A stretch of 64,000 bases of DNA, taken from positions 153,602,672 to 153,666,671 of the forward strand of contig OZ018324.1 of assembly GCA_963969495.1 (NCBI GenBank), in the 5' to 3' direction. Source of the stretch: Ceratothoa steindachneri. Its lineage: Eukaryota > Arthropoda > Malacostraca > Isopoda > Cymothoidae. The notes below the pieces were generated by a model that saw only the letters and a list, made by a program, of their open reading frames with translations, searched no databases and was not told the DNA's origin. The stretch's first letter is position 1, and each line of letters starts with the position of its first letter. Made by a program: the position numbers and the translations under genes. Of this stretch, positions 11,214 through 23,147 are shown piece by piece.

Positions 11214-13519
11214 AGCGCTGAAGGCCCTGTCGCCTTCGAGGACTTATTGGGGGAGGTTGTGCTCGTTATGCGAGTCTTTTCCTCCCTCCACCTCAAAACC
11301 TTAGGTGGGCGTTGCAACTTCGGAGGCGGGGGGCCCTCTTTTCGAGGAACCACCGTCTCCGAGCCACTCTCTCTACCACTAGGCGTGGGCGAAGGAGCTT
11401 CAGCTCCTTTGTTGCTATCCTCCTTTCGGGGGACAGCTTTAGGAACCCCCGAAGATGGCCTAGCGACCATATTCAGGGGTGTTGCCTCCTGTGAGTCTAA
11501 CGACTCGGTGGAGGCGCGTGGCCGTTTCGCCTTACGGAAAACGGTCACGCTGGGGGAAGAGGGGGAAGCCCTGGTTTTAGCCGGGGCTGGGTATGAACCC
11601 TTTTTGCCGCCAGCTTTACCAGGGGAGCACCCGGGTTGGGTAGAGCCCACAGAAGGGCTCCAAATGGGCGTGGAAACAACCGTGCTCGTTGGCCTGGATG
11701 GGCCAGGAGCAGAAGGTGCCTGACTAACTATTGAGGCATACGACGTCCCAGGCAGAGCCGGGCGCGCCAGGACCAAGTCTTAGCCTCGCGGAATAAGAAG
11801 AGATCCTGGGTCTGAACGGCCAGGATTTCTTTCTCAAGGAGTAAGTGCACCACATTGCTTCGAAGAAGAAGGGTGCGGCTCTCCGCAATTGACACACTTG
11901 GCCACACACGATTTGGACTTATCGTGTGTAACCTTGGAGCAATTTACACAGACTTCGGGTGATCCCGACTTTGCACGTCTACATGAGCGATTTGTATGGC
12001 CGAAGCGGTGACAGTAATAGCACCGCCGCGGAAGTGGCACGAATGCCTTCGCGCGGTAGCACCAACCGGCACGCACCGACTAAGGAAGCTTGTCACAGTC
12101 AAACGTGACGAAGAGTGTAGGGGTGGGTCTCGAGGCCCCTCCCTGTTTTCTCATCACACGTTCGACCTTGACCGCCCCATGGTCGACCAGCTCTAGGGTG
12201 ATGTCCTCAATGGAGTAGTCAACGAGTTCCCTCGCATAAACTACTCCTTTCACAAAGTTCATGGTAGAGTGCGGCGTCACACTCACCGGGGTGCCATGAA
12301 GTGTCCGAAGAGCACTTATCTTGGCCACCACGAGGGATTCGCCGCATTCGCCAGAAGGCTCCCGTCCGAGAAACGGGTCACCTTCGGCTCTCTACCAATT
12401 GCACTAGCTAATCCTCTCCTCTGATGGATCATGTTGCCCTTGGACAACATGGTGCCATCAGTGGAGCGAATAATGAGGAAGCACTTGAAGCCAGCGGGCT
12501 CGAAAACGCCAGGTAACCTCTGAATGAGGGGGCCCGATGTCATCGAGGCTCTGCCCTGTGCACTTTAGTTCTTAGTCAGGGGCTCCGCAACTGGGGGGGG
12601 GGCAAAGGGGCCGGATGTGCCGGTCTTGGCTTGGTCACTTGCCAAAGTAGCAGCAGACCCATCCGCCCCCAGAGCCCCCAGGGATGGAGAGGAACCCCGA
12701 GTCTTCTTAGTCTTTTTGGTCTTAGTCTTTTTCTTTTTTGGAGAGGAGGGCGGGGAATGAACCTGCTTCTCACCTCCGCAGGTAGAAGCCCCTAGGCCAG
12801 ATGGACCGGCCTCAGCCAGGTCCTTCTCCGAAATGGAGAAGGTCCTGGTGGTCACAGGGGCACCATCCGGAGGAGATCCCTCCCCTCCTTTACTTCCTCA
12901 GAATCCCCAGCCGTTTGAGGAGGACCTTGCATAGGGGCGGATTCGGGTTCGGTATTTGGCGCCGAGCCCGGATTCCCCCCCCCCCCGCCCATGGAAGGCC
13001 CTACAATCTGAGGCTGGGTTTCCTCAAGGACCATGCCTATCACAGGAGGGGCCTCCAGTTGGCCATCTTCTCCCAGGAGATCGCAGGTCCCCTTGACCGC
13101 GTCATGAGTCTTTTGTGGGGAGGCACAGGCCTTGACCCCGGCAAGGTTTAAACCCCTAAGGGGGTTTGCCCTACCGAGCCGCTTACACGAGGGGCAGTCG
13201 GCAATGGGCTGCCCGCTGACTTTCTTGGCAGTCCCCTTGGAAAGAAAAGAGGGGACTGCCGCTGGAAAAAGAGAGGTGCCCGAAAGCACCTCCAGAGAAG
13301 GGGGTGAGGGGGAGTCCCCTGCACTCGTAGGCGAAGGAGAGGAGTAAGCCTCCTCTCCGGTTAGAGAAATATGGAGGGTCCTCTGCGCAAGCACAGGATG
13401 GGGACCTCCATTTTTTCGGTGGAGCTGCCCGAGGGTGGCTCCGTTGATGAGCAAGGGGAAGTTGAGGGTTGTTTTGTTTTGTTTTTTTTTTGGGGGGGGG
13501 TTTGTGCATCATTGGGCAT
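11111..13519 (-). pseudogene. LINE-A1 ORF1, gag-like nucleic-acid-binding protein
   Basis: Would coat element RNA. The start chosen is the ATG at 13519 (M-P-N-D), because the same word is found at the matching place in the second copy (32774); frames upstream are closed in both. The N-terminal third is Pro/Ser/Gly-rich and Lys-rich (KKKKTKTKK near 12700). A folded segment follows at 12543-12080. Three zinc knuckles lie at 12020-11845: CYYCHRFGHTNRSC (CX2CX4HX4C), CX2CX4HX5C and CX2CX3HX6C. A Pro/Ser/Lys-rich C-terminal tail ends at the TAG at 11111-11113. Frames change near 12855, 12550, 12330, 12078 and 11780, so the gene is dead. An unusual T-run and G-run at 13478-13500, absent from the other copy, looks like local expansion. 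Confidence 0.8.
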
Positions 13520-14045
13520 GGTGACCCTAAATTTTCTGCGACACAATAGCTCATCACCTCTTGCAGTTGCCCGCACTGCAAGAGGTGCTTACAGGCCTGG
13601 CAGAGCCAGGCGCCGCCATTTGGGACCACCCCTCCCGCCTGGTGGCCTGGCAGTCCATCGGCATGGCGGCTCCACCTTGAACACGGCGTAAAATTGATAG
13701 AATGTGAAGAGGAGAGGAAAAGGGATGTGAGGAAGGTATGGGTAAGGATAAAGCAGGTTGTTAAAAACAAGCCACCCCAGACCGGAGCTCAGGAATTAGG
13801 GAACATTGTCCCCTCCCCCCTCAGCCCCGATCCGGGACGGTTGGCTGAGAAGAAGGTCAGCATCTCCCCTTTGAAATTAGAGGCTGACCAGAGAAAGTTG
13901 TGGGAGAGGTTGTATGAAAAGCGACGAGGTAGGGGAGAAATACAGGCTATCTGAAGGAAGGAAGAGAGGCTAAGCTGGGGCCGGACGGGGCGCTAGATCC
14001 CGTAACACGGCGGCCAGGATGGCAAATCGCCGCGCCCCTTACTGG

Positions 14046-14053
14046 GTAGTCAA
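14046..14053. repeat. target site duplication of LINE-A1, right copy
   Basis: GTAGTCAA, identical to 7176-7183. Confidence 0.85.
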
Positions 14054-14520
14054 ATTTAAGGAGTGCCTATCGTTTTCGGACAATTTGGAGAGTGCTCTTC
14101 TTTAATAATAGTCCTTGTAAGTGTTTGTCTTGGTTAAATATAGCAAGTACTTATCTCCACTTTGCCAAATATAGTGTTCGTCTTTTCGAGGTCAAATTTA
14201 GGGCCTGTTATCTTTCTCGGTCAATTTGGGAAGTGCTCATCTTTAATAGTGGTCATTGGAATTGCTTTATCCTTGTCAAATTTAGCGAGTATTTATTCTA
14301 ACTTTGTTGAATTTAGTGTTTATCTTTACGTGGTCAAGTTTAGGGATTTTTTTCTTTTTCTCGCTCACTTTGTGGGAGTGCACATCTTTACTAGTGGTCG
14401 ATGGAAGTGCTTGACGTCGTCTTGACGTGATCAAATTTAGGGACTGCTTATTTTTTTTCGGATAATTTGTGAAATGCTTATTAGTACTATTGCTACTAGG
14501 TAGTGCGTATCCTTACTTAA
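14054..14520. repeat. long-period degenerate tandem repeat, right part
   Basis: Continuation of the array at 6420-7175, with the same phrases (AATTTAGGGA, TTAATAGTGGTCATTGGAA, TTAGCGAGTATTTAT). Before the LINE insertion the array was about 1.2 kb long. Confidence 0.85.
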
Positions 14521-15036
14521 TCTGAATAAAGTTTGTATACGAGGCGTAAAAACGGTTGTTAATTCTGATATTCAGAAATACAAAAAAGTGAGTTGTTTAA
14601 ATTACGATGATTTACTTAAAACTAAGAATAAAAAAACGAGGACATCTCCCAGAGAAATTTTGTACGGTGACAATCCTGAAGAAATTCATGAAGTTATGGG
14701 ATGATAAAATGCCGGATTAGTCTAAAGAGGTGACTAATTGTAGCATTTGAGATTAAGAAGATGAAGAGGGGGTATTTGGAGTACGGACAAACACAAACAC
14801 CTGCTATCCCACTCCCCCGATTTGGGGATGTAAGGATGATGCCGGTCAAATTCCTTAGAACAAAGTACCTCTCTCAGATGCCAACAGTGAAGTGTCAGAA
14901 TGAATGAAATCCCAAGTGCCACCAATATTTATATAGTGCCGGACTGGGCATGTCCCTTGTAAAACAATATTCAGTGTATCATACCATGGATCTAACCTAC
15001 CCTGCTGCGGCACGAAGCCTATGGAGCATTTATATA
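14521..15036. other. no gene recognised; possible outer part of a hAT remnant
   Basis: No clear coding signal until the hAT-like peptide starts near 15037. A 63-codon minus frame at 14734-14925 is unassigned. Confidence 0.4.
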
Positions 15037-15393
15037 GAATCTGAACGTGAAGCCTTGCTATTTCACACGGAGGAACGATGGCTATCAAAGGGGAATTTGC
15101 TCGGACGGCTTTACGAAGTACGAGAAGTGGCCATATTTCTAGATTTGCAGCAGAAGACAGATCTACGAGATAAGTTCCAGTGTGAATGGTTTCAACTATC
15201 GGTAGTTTACCAGATGAGCATCTTCGTAGCGTTGAATGCTTTCAACGGAAAACATCAGCCCTGCTCTGCGGCGAAGCCTATAAAGTATTTATGCTCTGTA
15301 AGTGGCCGCGCAAACATCCTCTTGGAGAAAGGCTTTCGGCGTGGCGTTCGGCAACAAAAGAAGGCATTTGGCAACAAAATAACAATTAAGCCT
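15037..15393 (+). pseudogene. hAT-family transposase fragment (ZBED5/SCAND3-type)
   Basis: An open plus frame reads E-x-L-L-F-H-T-E-E-R-W-L-S-K-G-N, then L-G-R-L-Y-E-V-R-E, a helical run ending F-L-D-L-Q-Q-K and later V-A-L-N-A-F-N-G-K. The H-T-E-x-R-W-L-S-x-G block followed by R-x-x-E-L/V-R-E is diagnostic for the C-terminal half of hAT transposases of the DUF4371/ZBED5 kind, in which this segment leads to the catalytic Glu and the dimerisation domain. The upstream catalytic Asp region and the BED finger are missing, and the downstream dimerisation domain is cut off shortly before a mariner insertion at 15421. It is a fragment without TIRs. A domesticated gene exon is unlikely because the frame decays into unrelated residues after about 15300. 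Confidence 0.7.
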
Positions 15394-15420
15394 ACCATTG
15401 AGGAGGATTCGACCCACACT

Positions 15421-16356
15421 TACGAGGGTCGGTCAATAAGTTTTGCAATTCGGATATAAGGAAACGAGATATGAGGAAAAGTGTTTTATTATTTTTCAAT
15501 ATAACTACCCTCGACTTCAATGCACTTGAGCCACTTGTCCCTGAGGCTTCGAATTCCCGACAACTAGAAATCTCCCGACTGCTGTTCAATCCACTCCTGG
15601 ATGGCGAGCTGGACATCTTCATCGCCCCCAAACCGGCGTGCACGCAGTGCAGCCTTGAGGTGGCGGAATAAAAAGTAGTCGCTAGGGGACAGATCTGGAC
15701 TGTAGGGGAGGTGGTTGAGCTCCTCGAATCCGCACTCGCGCGCAGGGCAGCTTGTGCAACTCTGGCCAAGTGGACTTTGACGACGTTGAAGTCGATGATG
15801 GGGCGTGAGGTTTCTAGGGACCCAACGGGCAGATACCTTGGTCATGACCAAATTGTCGTAGATGATGTTGATAACACTTCCATGTGATATTCCAAGTTCT
15901 CACTCGATTTCTTCGACCTTGACCCGTCGATTTTCGAAGATCCTCCTCTCCACACGGGCCACATTGTCCTCGTTGGTCACGTCTGACGGGCGTCCTGGAC
16001 GGGGTCATTTTCAAGAGACTCACGACCATGGCGGAACTCCCTATTCCAGCGAGCAATGGTTGCATAGGAAGGGGCGGTATCGGTGTACACTGCAACCATG
16101 CGTTCATGGATCTCTTTGCATTCTTGCTTTCTTTGGTCAAAAATTTGATCACTGAGCGGTGCTCAACCTTCTCCATTGTTGAAAAATTTATGACTGACGA
16201 TCTGCAATCAGCTACTGCTTCTTAAATAGACGAGGCAGGAGAGTGCAGCTGCAGGTCCTGGCTTTTCATTACTTGTCCTAACACCCACACAAACAGCCAT
16301 CCCCCTTCCTCTGTTTTGCCCTAACGATTCGCAAAACTTATTGACCGCCCCTCGTA
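15421..16356 (-). mobile_element. mariner copy 1, internally deleted
   Basis: 936 bp with TA at both ends and about 27-bp terminal inverted repeats, CGAGGGTCGGTCAATAAGTT on the left matched by the right end. The transposase reads on minus: start M-E-K-V-E-H-R at 16176, with the helix-turn-helix region in pieces to 15814. The C-terminal part (15851-15564) has the third catalytic Asp context YSPDLSPSDYFLFR. A 361-bp internal segment holding the first two catalytic Asp is missing at 15775/15776, with the same junction as mariner copy 2 (38629-39558). It keeps 8 bp (16045-16052) that the other two copies lack. It could have moved only with transposase supplied in trans. Confidence 0.93.
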
Positions 16357-16466
16357 TCAATACTTCATGAAATAGAAAGGACACAAACACAATTAGGCTA
16401 CTCTCGAAAGAGGCGCCGGAGACATTGTTGTCTCTTCCCCCCACTGCGAAATAGCCATGAACAGAT

Positions 16467-16579
<113 letters not shown>

Positions 16580-16660
16580 GTTTAAGGTAAGGAACCAGTG
16601 GGTTGCTGCCCAATCCAAGTGGATTCTATATGGCAACTAGGATAAAACGAGGCAAATCAT

Positions 16661-19600
16661 CTATAAAAGGTGGAGGAGACCACTTTGTGACAAAAAATTT
16701 AAAAACGAAGGGTTAAAAGATTCCTCAGCCAATATGAATCGAAGACGGGTGTGTTGAGGGATAGTTAAAAGGATCGGGAAACAGGACAACCGGAGAATGG
16801 TAAAATGACTACAATCCAATAAAAGGTGGGCAACCGATTGGTCCCCACCGCAAAAAAACGACAGCAAGGGCTGATTTGAGCATCACCCGAAACAAGATGG
16901 CCGTGAGTAAGTCTCGTGTGGCCAATGCGAACTCGGCAAAGGGCCACCTCCAACGACCGCATTCAATGACGGCTCGAGGGCCAAGAGTGAATAGAATTTT
17001 TAATTTTGTATAGTTTGGATGATGAACAGTCATCCCATTCATTCTGCCACGGTTGAAAAATATATTTTCTTATTGAAGGAAAGTAGTCCCTAAAAGGCGG
17101 AGCCGAGTTCTCAGGGTCACAGAATGTGCTGAGCTGGCCAGCCGATCTGCCCTCTCGTTGCCCAGGACCCCAACATGCCCAGGGACCCAGCAAAAAATAA
17201 TTCTATATCGGGACGCATTTTGGATCAGCCAGTTGCAAATTTCTGTGACCAGGGGATGGGACGCATTAAAAGATCTAATTGACTGTAAGACACTCGTTGA
17301 GTCGGAAAAAATGACAAAATGACTAAAAGGTGAAATTTGGATGAGTCTAAAGGCTAAAAGGATTGCTGAAAGTTCAGCGTTAAAATGGATGCTGCTGGCG
17401 GCAAAGATAGAGTTAGGAATTCTCCTCCTGGGTAGATGGCTGCGGCGCCCACGCCACCGTGCGACTTAGAGCCATCTGTGTATAATGGGCAGCATTGTTT
17501 GTGTGAGATCGAATGCTCTAAGAACAGGCTCTTAATGATGCGAGGGTCCATGGAGGACTTCTCCAGGCTCCACATGTTGGTATATACTGTGGGGAGAGGA
17601 GCACGCCAACTAAGGGGCAGCAAGGATGGAAGGGTAAGGACCCTTGGAGCACCCAGGTTAGAGAGATGATCTATGCGAAGGTTCAAGGGGCGGGGTAACT
17701 TATCATATGCCGACGTTAATTCGGCAGCATACAGACATCTGTAAACCTCTGATACAGGGGCTTGCTGTACTCGGCAGAGGTATCGCATGCAGATTTGAAG
17801 TCTATGGTAGGACAAAGAGAGTACCCCACTCTCGCAGTAAAGGCTGTTGAACGGAGAAGTACGGAAGGGTACACTGGAAAGGCGAACTCCAAGGTTTCGA
17901 ATGGGGTTCAGCATTTTAAGGGCTGAAGGGGAAGCCGATGAGTAAATTTGACAGCCATAATAGAATTTGGATTGGAGGAGGGTTGTGTATAATCTCCACA
18001 ATATTTGTCTGTCGCTGCCCTACGAAGTGTGTGAGGACTTTCAAAATGTCTAGAGCCCGCAGACAGCCTGTTCGAAGTCGGCGTAGGGGAGGTAACCAGG
18101 ATAACTTTGGATCGAGAGTTACGCCAAGGAACCGAAACTCGGAGACAAACTCTATATCTTCAGCTTGTAGGGAGATAGATGGCGGAACAAGAACCCTTCT
18201 GCCCGGGTGGAAATACATTGCTTTGATTTTGTTCGTGGAAAAGCGGAATCTCTTAAGTTGTGCTCTTTTGGATACAGCATCGACCGTCAGTTGTAGTCGA
18301 CGCGCTGCTGATGGAAGGCGGGGTGAGGAACAGTATAGTGCTAAATCATCGACAAACAGAGTTGCCGATACACCCTCTGAGAGAGACGAAATAATATCAT
18401 TGATTGCAATTATAAAACATAAGACACTTAAAACACTGCCCTGAGGAACTCCCTCCTCTTGGGGTTGCAGGTCAGAGTATGCGTCTTCAACACGTACCTT
18501 AAAGGATCGAGATGCTAAAAAACTTTGAATAAGTGACGGTAAAAGGCCTCTCATCCCCAGACGTATAGCTGCTTCAAGATGCCGTATCTCCATGTTGTGC
18601 CGTAGGCTTTCTCAATATCGAAAAATATGGCCAGGAGTCGGTGCTTTAATGAGAAAGCTTTCCGGACCGATCCCTCGAAACGTACTAGTAGGTCAAGGGT
18701 ACTATGACCTTTGCGGAAGCCATATTGAAATGGAGAGAGAAGGTGATTGGTTTCTAGGAACCAGTTTAGGCGCTTAAACACCCTTTTTTCCAGCAACTTA
18801 CTCAAACAGCTAGTGAGAGCTATAGGGCGGTAGTGATCTGCGTCCAACCCGTCCCTGCCCGGTTTGACAAAGGGAAGGATTATCCCAATGCGCCATGATG
18901 AGGGGTAAAAACCCTTCGCCCATATAGGGTTGTACAAATCAAGTAAGAAGAGAGTAAAGTGTGGATGTAGGTGCCGAATCATATCGAAATGGATCTCGTC
19001 AAGGCCAGGTGAAGTAGATCTGCAAAGGGACAAAGCGCTAAGCAGCTCATCGATGCTGAATAGAGCCTTATACGGAAGGTTAGATTTTGTTGTGAAGTTG
19101 AGAGAATGAGATTCTTCCTTTGATTTGTAGGATAGAAAAGCCTTATCGTAACGGCTGACACTGCTGACGGCGCGGAAATGGTCAGCAAAGCCATTACTGA
19201 CCGCCAGGCTGAAATTCTCCAAGGAACCGTGTAAGTTGAGTGTGGGGTATGATGATCAGCATAACGGCCCCTGATCTTATTAATCCTCTTCCAGATCTTA
19301 GCGGTAGGTGTCATAGAAGAAATTGATGAAACATAACGGCGCCATGAATTTCGGCGAGCCTGACAAAGGGTTCTTTGGCGAAGCGCACGAGTTCGGTTTC
19401 GGTCGACCTTGTTGCACAAAGTTGGGTTCTTTCGGAATTCGGCATGGGCTAACTTGTAGTTTTTGATAGCTGTTGCACACGCCGAAGTCCACCAGGGCAC
19501 GGTTGAGCGACCCGTGACGGGTGCCTCCGTGGGATGGTCTGTGTTGCTGCATTGTAGATAGTCGATGTAAAGTATTCTACTGCCGCGTCCACTCCTTTGA

Positions 19601-20288
19601 AGGTCCCCAATGATACACTTGAGAAGGACGCCTCTTGGAAACCTTATCAATCTGCATGACCTAGGTCCCACTTAAGGGGCATGGTTGTATGAGGGCTAAC
19701 TTGAAGGGCCGACAAGAAAATAGGTAAGTGGTCACTCCCATGGAGATCGTCAAGCATTGACCATCAAAATTCCGTGAAGCAATCCCGGAAACAAACAGAC
19801 AGGTCAACACAGCTAAAAGAGTCCGTCTGGACATACTACGAGGAAAAATCGCCAGTGTTTAAAACACAAAGAACTCAGAAAATAAAAGAGACTCTAAAAC
19901 ACTGCCTTTGGCATTTCGAGTGATATCACCCCAGTATGGGTGACGGGCGTTAAAATCTCCTATTAATAAGAATGGGGAGGGCAACTGGTCTATAAGTTCT
20001 AAAAGGTCGGGTCTTGACAATGATAAACAAGGGGGTAGGTAAATAGAGCAAACGGTAAAAAGCTTAGTAAGAAAAACCCTCACGACAACAGCTTAGAGGG
20101 TAGTATGTAGGGAGAAGGGAGAAACATGGTGGGATGAAGATACCATGATTGACCCCCCTTCCCCCATGAGAGGAGCTTCCAACAGGAGAAATAGAGTTGG
20201 AAGTGAGAAAGCCGGGTACTGGCGAAAAGGGCCGTATACCCAGTTTATTCTCCTGAAGACAAATAACGGCGCGGTGGAGAGTCGTCAA
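16661..20288 (-). pseudogene. LINE-B ORF2: endonuclease, reverse transcriptase, RNase H
   Basis: The endonuclease is incomplete: the usual WNxRG start is not visible, but CLQENK (20250), IYLPP and LLIGDFNARHPYWGD (about 19970) are. RT runs 19222-17916 in two frames, with HYRPIALTSC, QYGFRKGHST, FFDIEKAYGTTWRYG, PQGSVLS and the catalytic L-F-V-D-D-L-A-L. The thumb and connection are at 18001-17500. RNase H follows with YTDGSKSHGGVG (about 17470), then after a one-base shift NAELSAI (17380), IFSDSTSVLQSI (17310) and CWVPGHVGVLGNERAD (17190-17140), so all four acidic positions are still encoded, though split between frames. The tail has RIGHTRLTHGHL (16930). Together these would cut, copy and degrade the RNA template during target-primed insertion. 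Frame breaks near 19860, 19220, 18580, 17950 and 17380 abolish function. Confidence 0.85.
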
Positions 20289-20300
20289 AAGAAGGGATTT

Positions 20301-21799
20301 TCAGCAGGTAGATCCGGATTCATGGTTCGAGGGTATTTTCGGTGTCTGATGAGATTGTCCAACCGCTGCGATTGGTGATGTTGGAGTATTAACTGCTTCC
20401 ATCGGGTCATAGGTAGAAGGGTGGGTGGAACGAACAGGCGATCTGAGCGAGGTGTGTGGAGCTGGGTGTATATCTGCCATCGTTTGGATCAGGATGGGGC
20501 CTAAGTCCTGTGAAGGGTGGGACGGACTTAATGGCATAGAATGTTCAGCCATAGGGGGAGAGTGCATTGAAGATTCTCAGGGTTCGGCGGAGTCGGCTCC
20601 AGAGGCTGTCCGCTTATTGGTGGTCGATGACCCAGGTGAGGAATCCTTCCTCTTACCACTGGGCTTTGGGTCTCGGAGCCGGGTGGATGAACCTTCACTG
20701 GTCAATGCTGAGGACTCTTTCAAATAGCGTCTGATGTCTTCAAGCGTCTCACCCTGAGCGTCCCTCCTAGCTAGAGCTGTGGTTATCTCGGTGTGAGAGC
20801 GATGCTTCGACTGCATATCCTGAATGTTTCCGACGCTGCGAGTAGATGTAGGATGAAGTGCTTCGTGCTGGTCGGAACTCGAGCGTGATGGTCGGTTTCG
20901 TCCAGCGTCACGTAAAACGTCAGAGAAGAGACGGCCGATTGGTGAGGTTTGTGCTCAAGCACGCTGGCGGGCCTCTCTTATATCTAGACGTAGAGAGTCG
21001 CACAAAGCGATCACCTCCTTTTCATATAAAAATATAGAGCAGAGTTTTGACGCAGCACTGTGGGTACCTCCGCAGTTGGCACAGCGATGTGTTTTGGTGC
21101 ATTCGGGGCCATGGTAGTAAGAGCTACAATTCACGCAGGAGGGGAGGGGGGTGCCAACAGGCACGACCAACATGTCCAAATTGATTGCAATTGAATCGGC
21201 GTCTGGGTAGTTTGATGTAGGGAATTACCGGGACACGAAGGTACCCAGCTTTAATATACTGCGGCAGTTCTTGTCGTTCGAATGTTAAAATCAGTGTGGT
21301 GGTTGGGACTCTAGTGGAGTCTAATGTTTTAGTTACCTTGTGTACGTGTGTGACACGTTGGGTACCGAGCTTGCTCTAAAGGCCGGTGAGGTCGTAGTCC
21401 CTAAGTTCGTTTGAACGGACGACACCTTTGACCAAATTCAGACGCGGATGGGGAGACAATTACTGTAATTTCAGCTATCGAAGTTAGATTTCGCACAAGG
21501 TTGTGTTGAGAGTGCGATAACGCCTCGACTACGACATCGCCACTACCTCTTGACCACATCCGGCGAGGTTCACCACAGGGGGATTCAAAAGATTCATTGA
21601 CGTCAAACACATCGACTTTTGCAAGTGGGGGGGGGGCGGATGATGAACTCATGGCAAGAAAGCGGGGATAAACTTTATCTGGGTCTACTTCGTTGGAATA
21701 GGGGTCCAACAAGCGAGGGAAGGCTGAAAGTGGAGCTAAGGAATGTTTGGCACGAGAACCCTTACGAGAAGGGGAGGTTTTTGGTTTATGGCTAGCCAT
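20301..21799 (-). pseudogene. LINE-B ORF1, gag-like protein
   Basis: Starts at the ATG at 21799 (M-A-S-H-K-P-K-T-S); the first 133 codons to 21401 are open and Ser/Lys-rich. The middle is broken. At 21179-20955 two knuckles are readable, CVNCSSYYHGPEC and CANCGGTHSAASKLC, followed by a helical Arg/Glu segment. The C-terminal region (20816-20301) is Ser/Pro/Arg-rich. Order and content match gag proteins of I-type LINEs, which bind element RNA. The boundary with ORF2 is uncertain because the endonuclease N terminus is not recognisable. Confidence 0.7.
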
Positions 21800-22021
21800 T
21801 GCAAAAAGAAAAAAACTTCGCATTCTCCCTCAGGACTTCCCACCATAGAGGCCTACAAGAGCCCGGCACTACTGCAACTCTACAATCAGTTACGTCCGGT
21901 ATGTCCTCTTGGAGAATAGATACGGATCCACTACACCATCTTTATAAACCTAAGAGGCTGCCCGAGTTCTCCGACGCACGGAGAGAAGGGGCCAACGATG
22001 GGTTTCTCCTTGGGCATTCGG

Positions 22022-22320
<299 letters not shown>

Positions 22321-22323
22321 TTT

Positions 22324-22328
<5 letters not shown>

Positions 22329-22401
<73 letters not shown>
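22329..22401. repeat. (TA)n microsatellite between SINE-1 and PLE-A
   Basis: About 36 TA units preceded by a T-run. It directly adjoins the left arm of the PLE foldback. Confidence 0.95.
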
Positions 22402-22404
<3 letters not shown>

Positions 22405-23147
22405 ATGAAAATTAATGCAATATCGCAAGAAAAGATGAGGAATTAAACCACATTCTCCGAAGACAATTTAATTCAGAACAGTTTCGGTGTATCTCACACC
22501 CTTTTTCAACTGACACCGGGTAGAAAATATAAAAGAAGTGCATATAAGCATAACACAAGATCCCCTCTTTTTTCCCCCAATCCCCTACTTGTGGCTAATC
22601 TGGGGGGGGGGTGTAGGCCTAAACATATTGAAGGGCTGACATTTAACTATTTTGTTTACATGCTTTCTTATTACAGGATTAAAAGAAAATTGACCCTCAG
22701 ATAGATTTAAATTAGCAGTGGAATATTTTGCCATGTTAGAGACAAGAACCATACGATCGATTTCAATTGAAGTAAAATGGTATTTAAATCAGCTAACTAT
22801 GTTAAGAGAAGAATCGTAGAATCAAGCTTGATATCGTCAGTTCCTAATTTAAATCTAGCTGAGGGTCAATTTTCTTTTAATCCTGTAATAAGAAAGCAAA
22901 TAAACAAAATAGTAAAATGCCAGCCCTTCAATATGTTTAGGCCTAACCCCCCGCCCAGATTAGCCACAAGTAGGGGATTGGGGGAAAAAAAAGATCTTGT
23001 GTTATGCTTATATGCACTTCTCTTAGATTTTCTACCCAGTGTCAGTTGAAAAAGGGTGTGAGATACACCGAAACTGTTCTGAATTAAATTGTCTTCGGAG
23101 AATGTGGTTTAATTCCTCATCTTTTCTTGCGATATTGCATTAATTTT

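Larger units (their letters stand above)
7184..14045 (-). mobile_element. LINE-A1, I-group non-LTR retrotransposon, full length but defective
   Basis: A 6.86-kb minus-strand element with an 8-bp target duplication and an A-rich 3' tail (T-rich on plus, 7184-7193). It has two open-reading-frame regions in gag-pol order: ORF1 with three CCHC knuckles, then ORF2 with apurinic-like endonuclease, reverse transcriptase, RNase H and a C-terminal Cys-rich segment. RNase H downstream of RT, together with this gag, places it in the I superfamily (I/Nimb-like). A second copy of the same family lies at 26522-33303 in the same orientation, allowing comparison. The 5' region is 13520-14045, and the 3' UTR ends with a segment conserved in both copies (GGCGACTAATGCCCAAGTAG on the element strand). 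Frameshifts and stops break both ORFs. Confidence 0.9.

Noticed and set aside
7469..12196. Plus-strand frames of 100-196 codons antisense to LINE-A1 (and the equivalents over LINE-A2 and LINE-B)
   Set aside because: They are shadows of the GC-rich minus-strand ORF1 and ORF2; the recognisable domains all read on minus.
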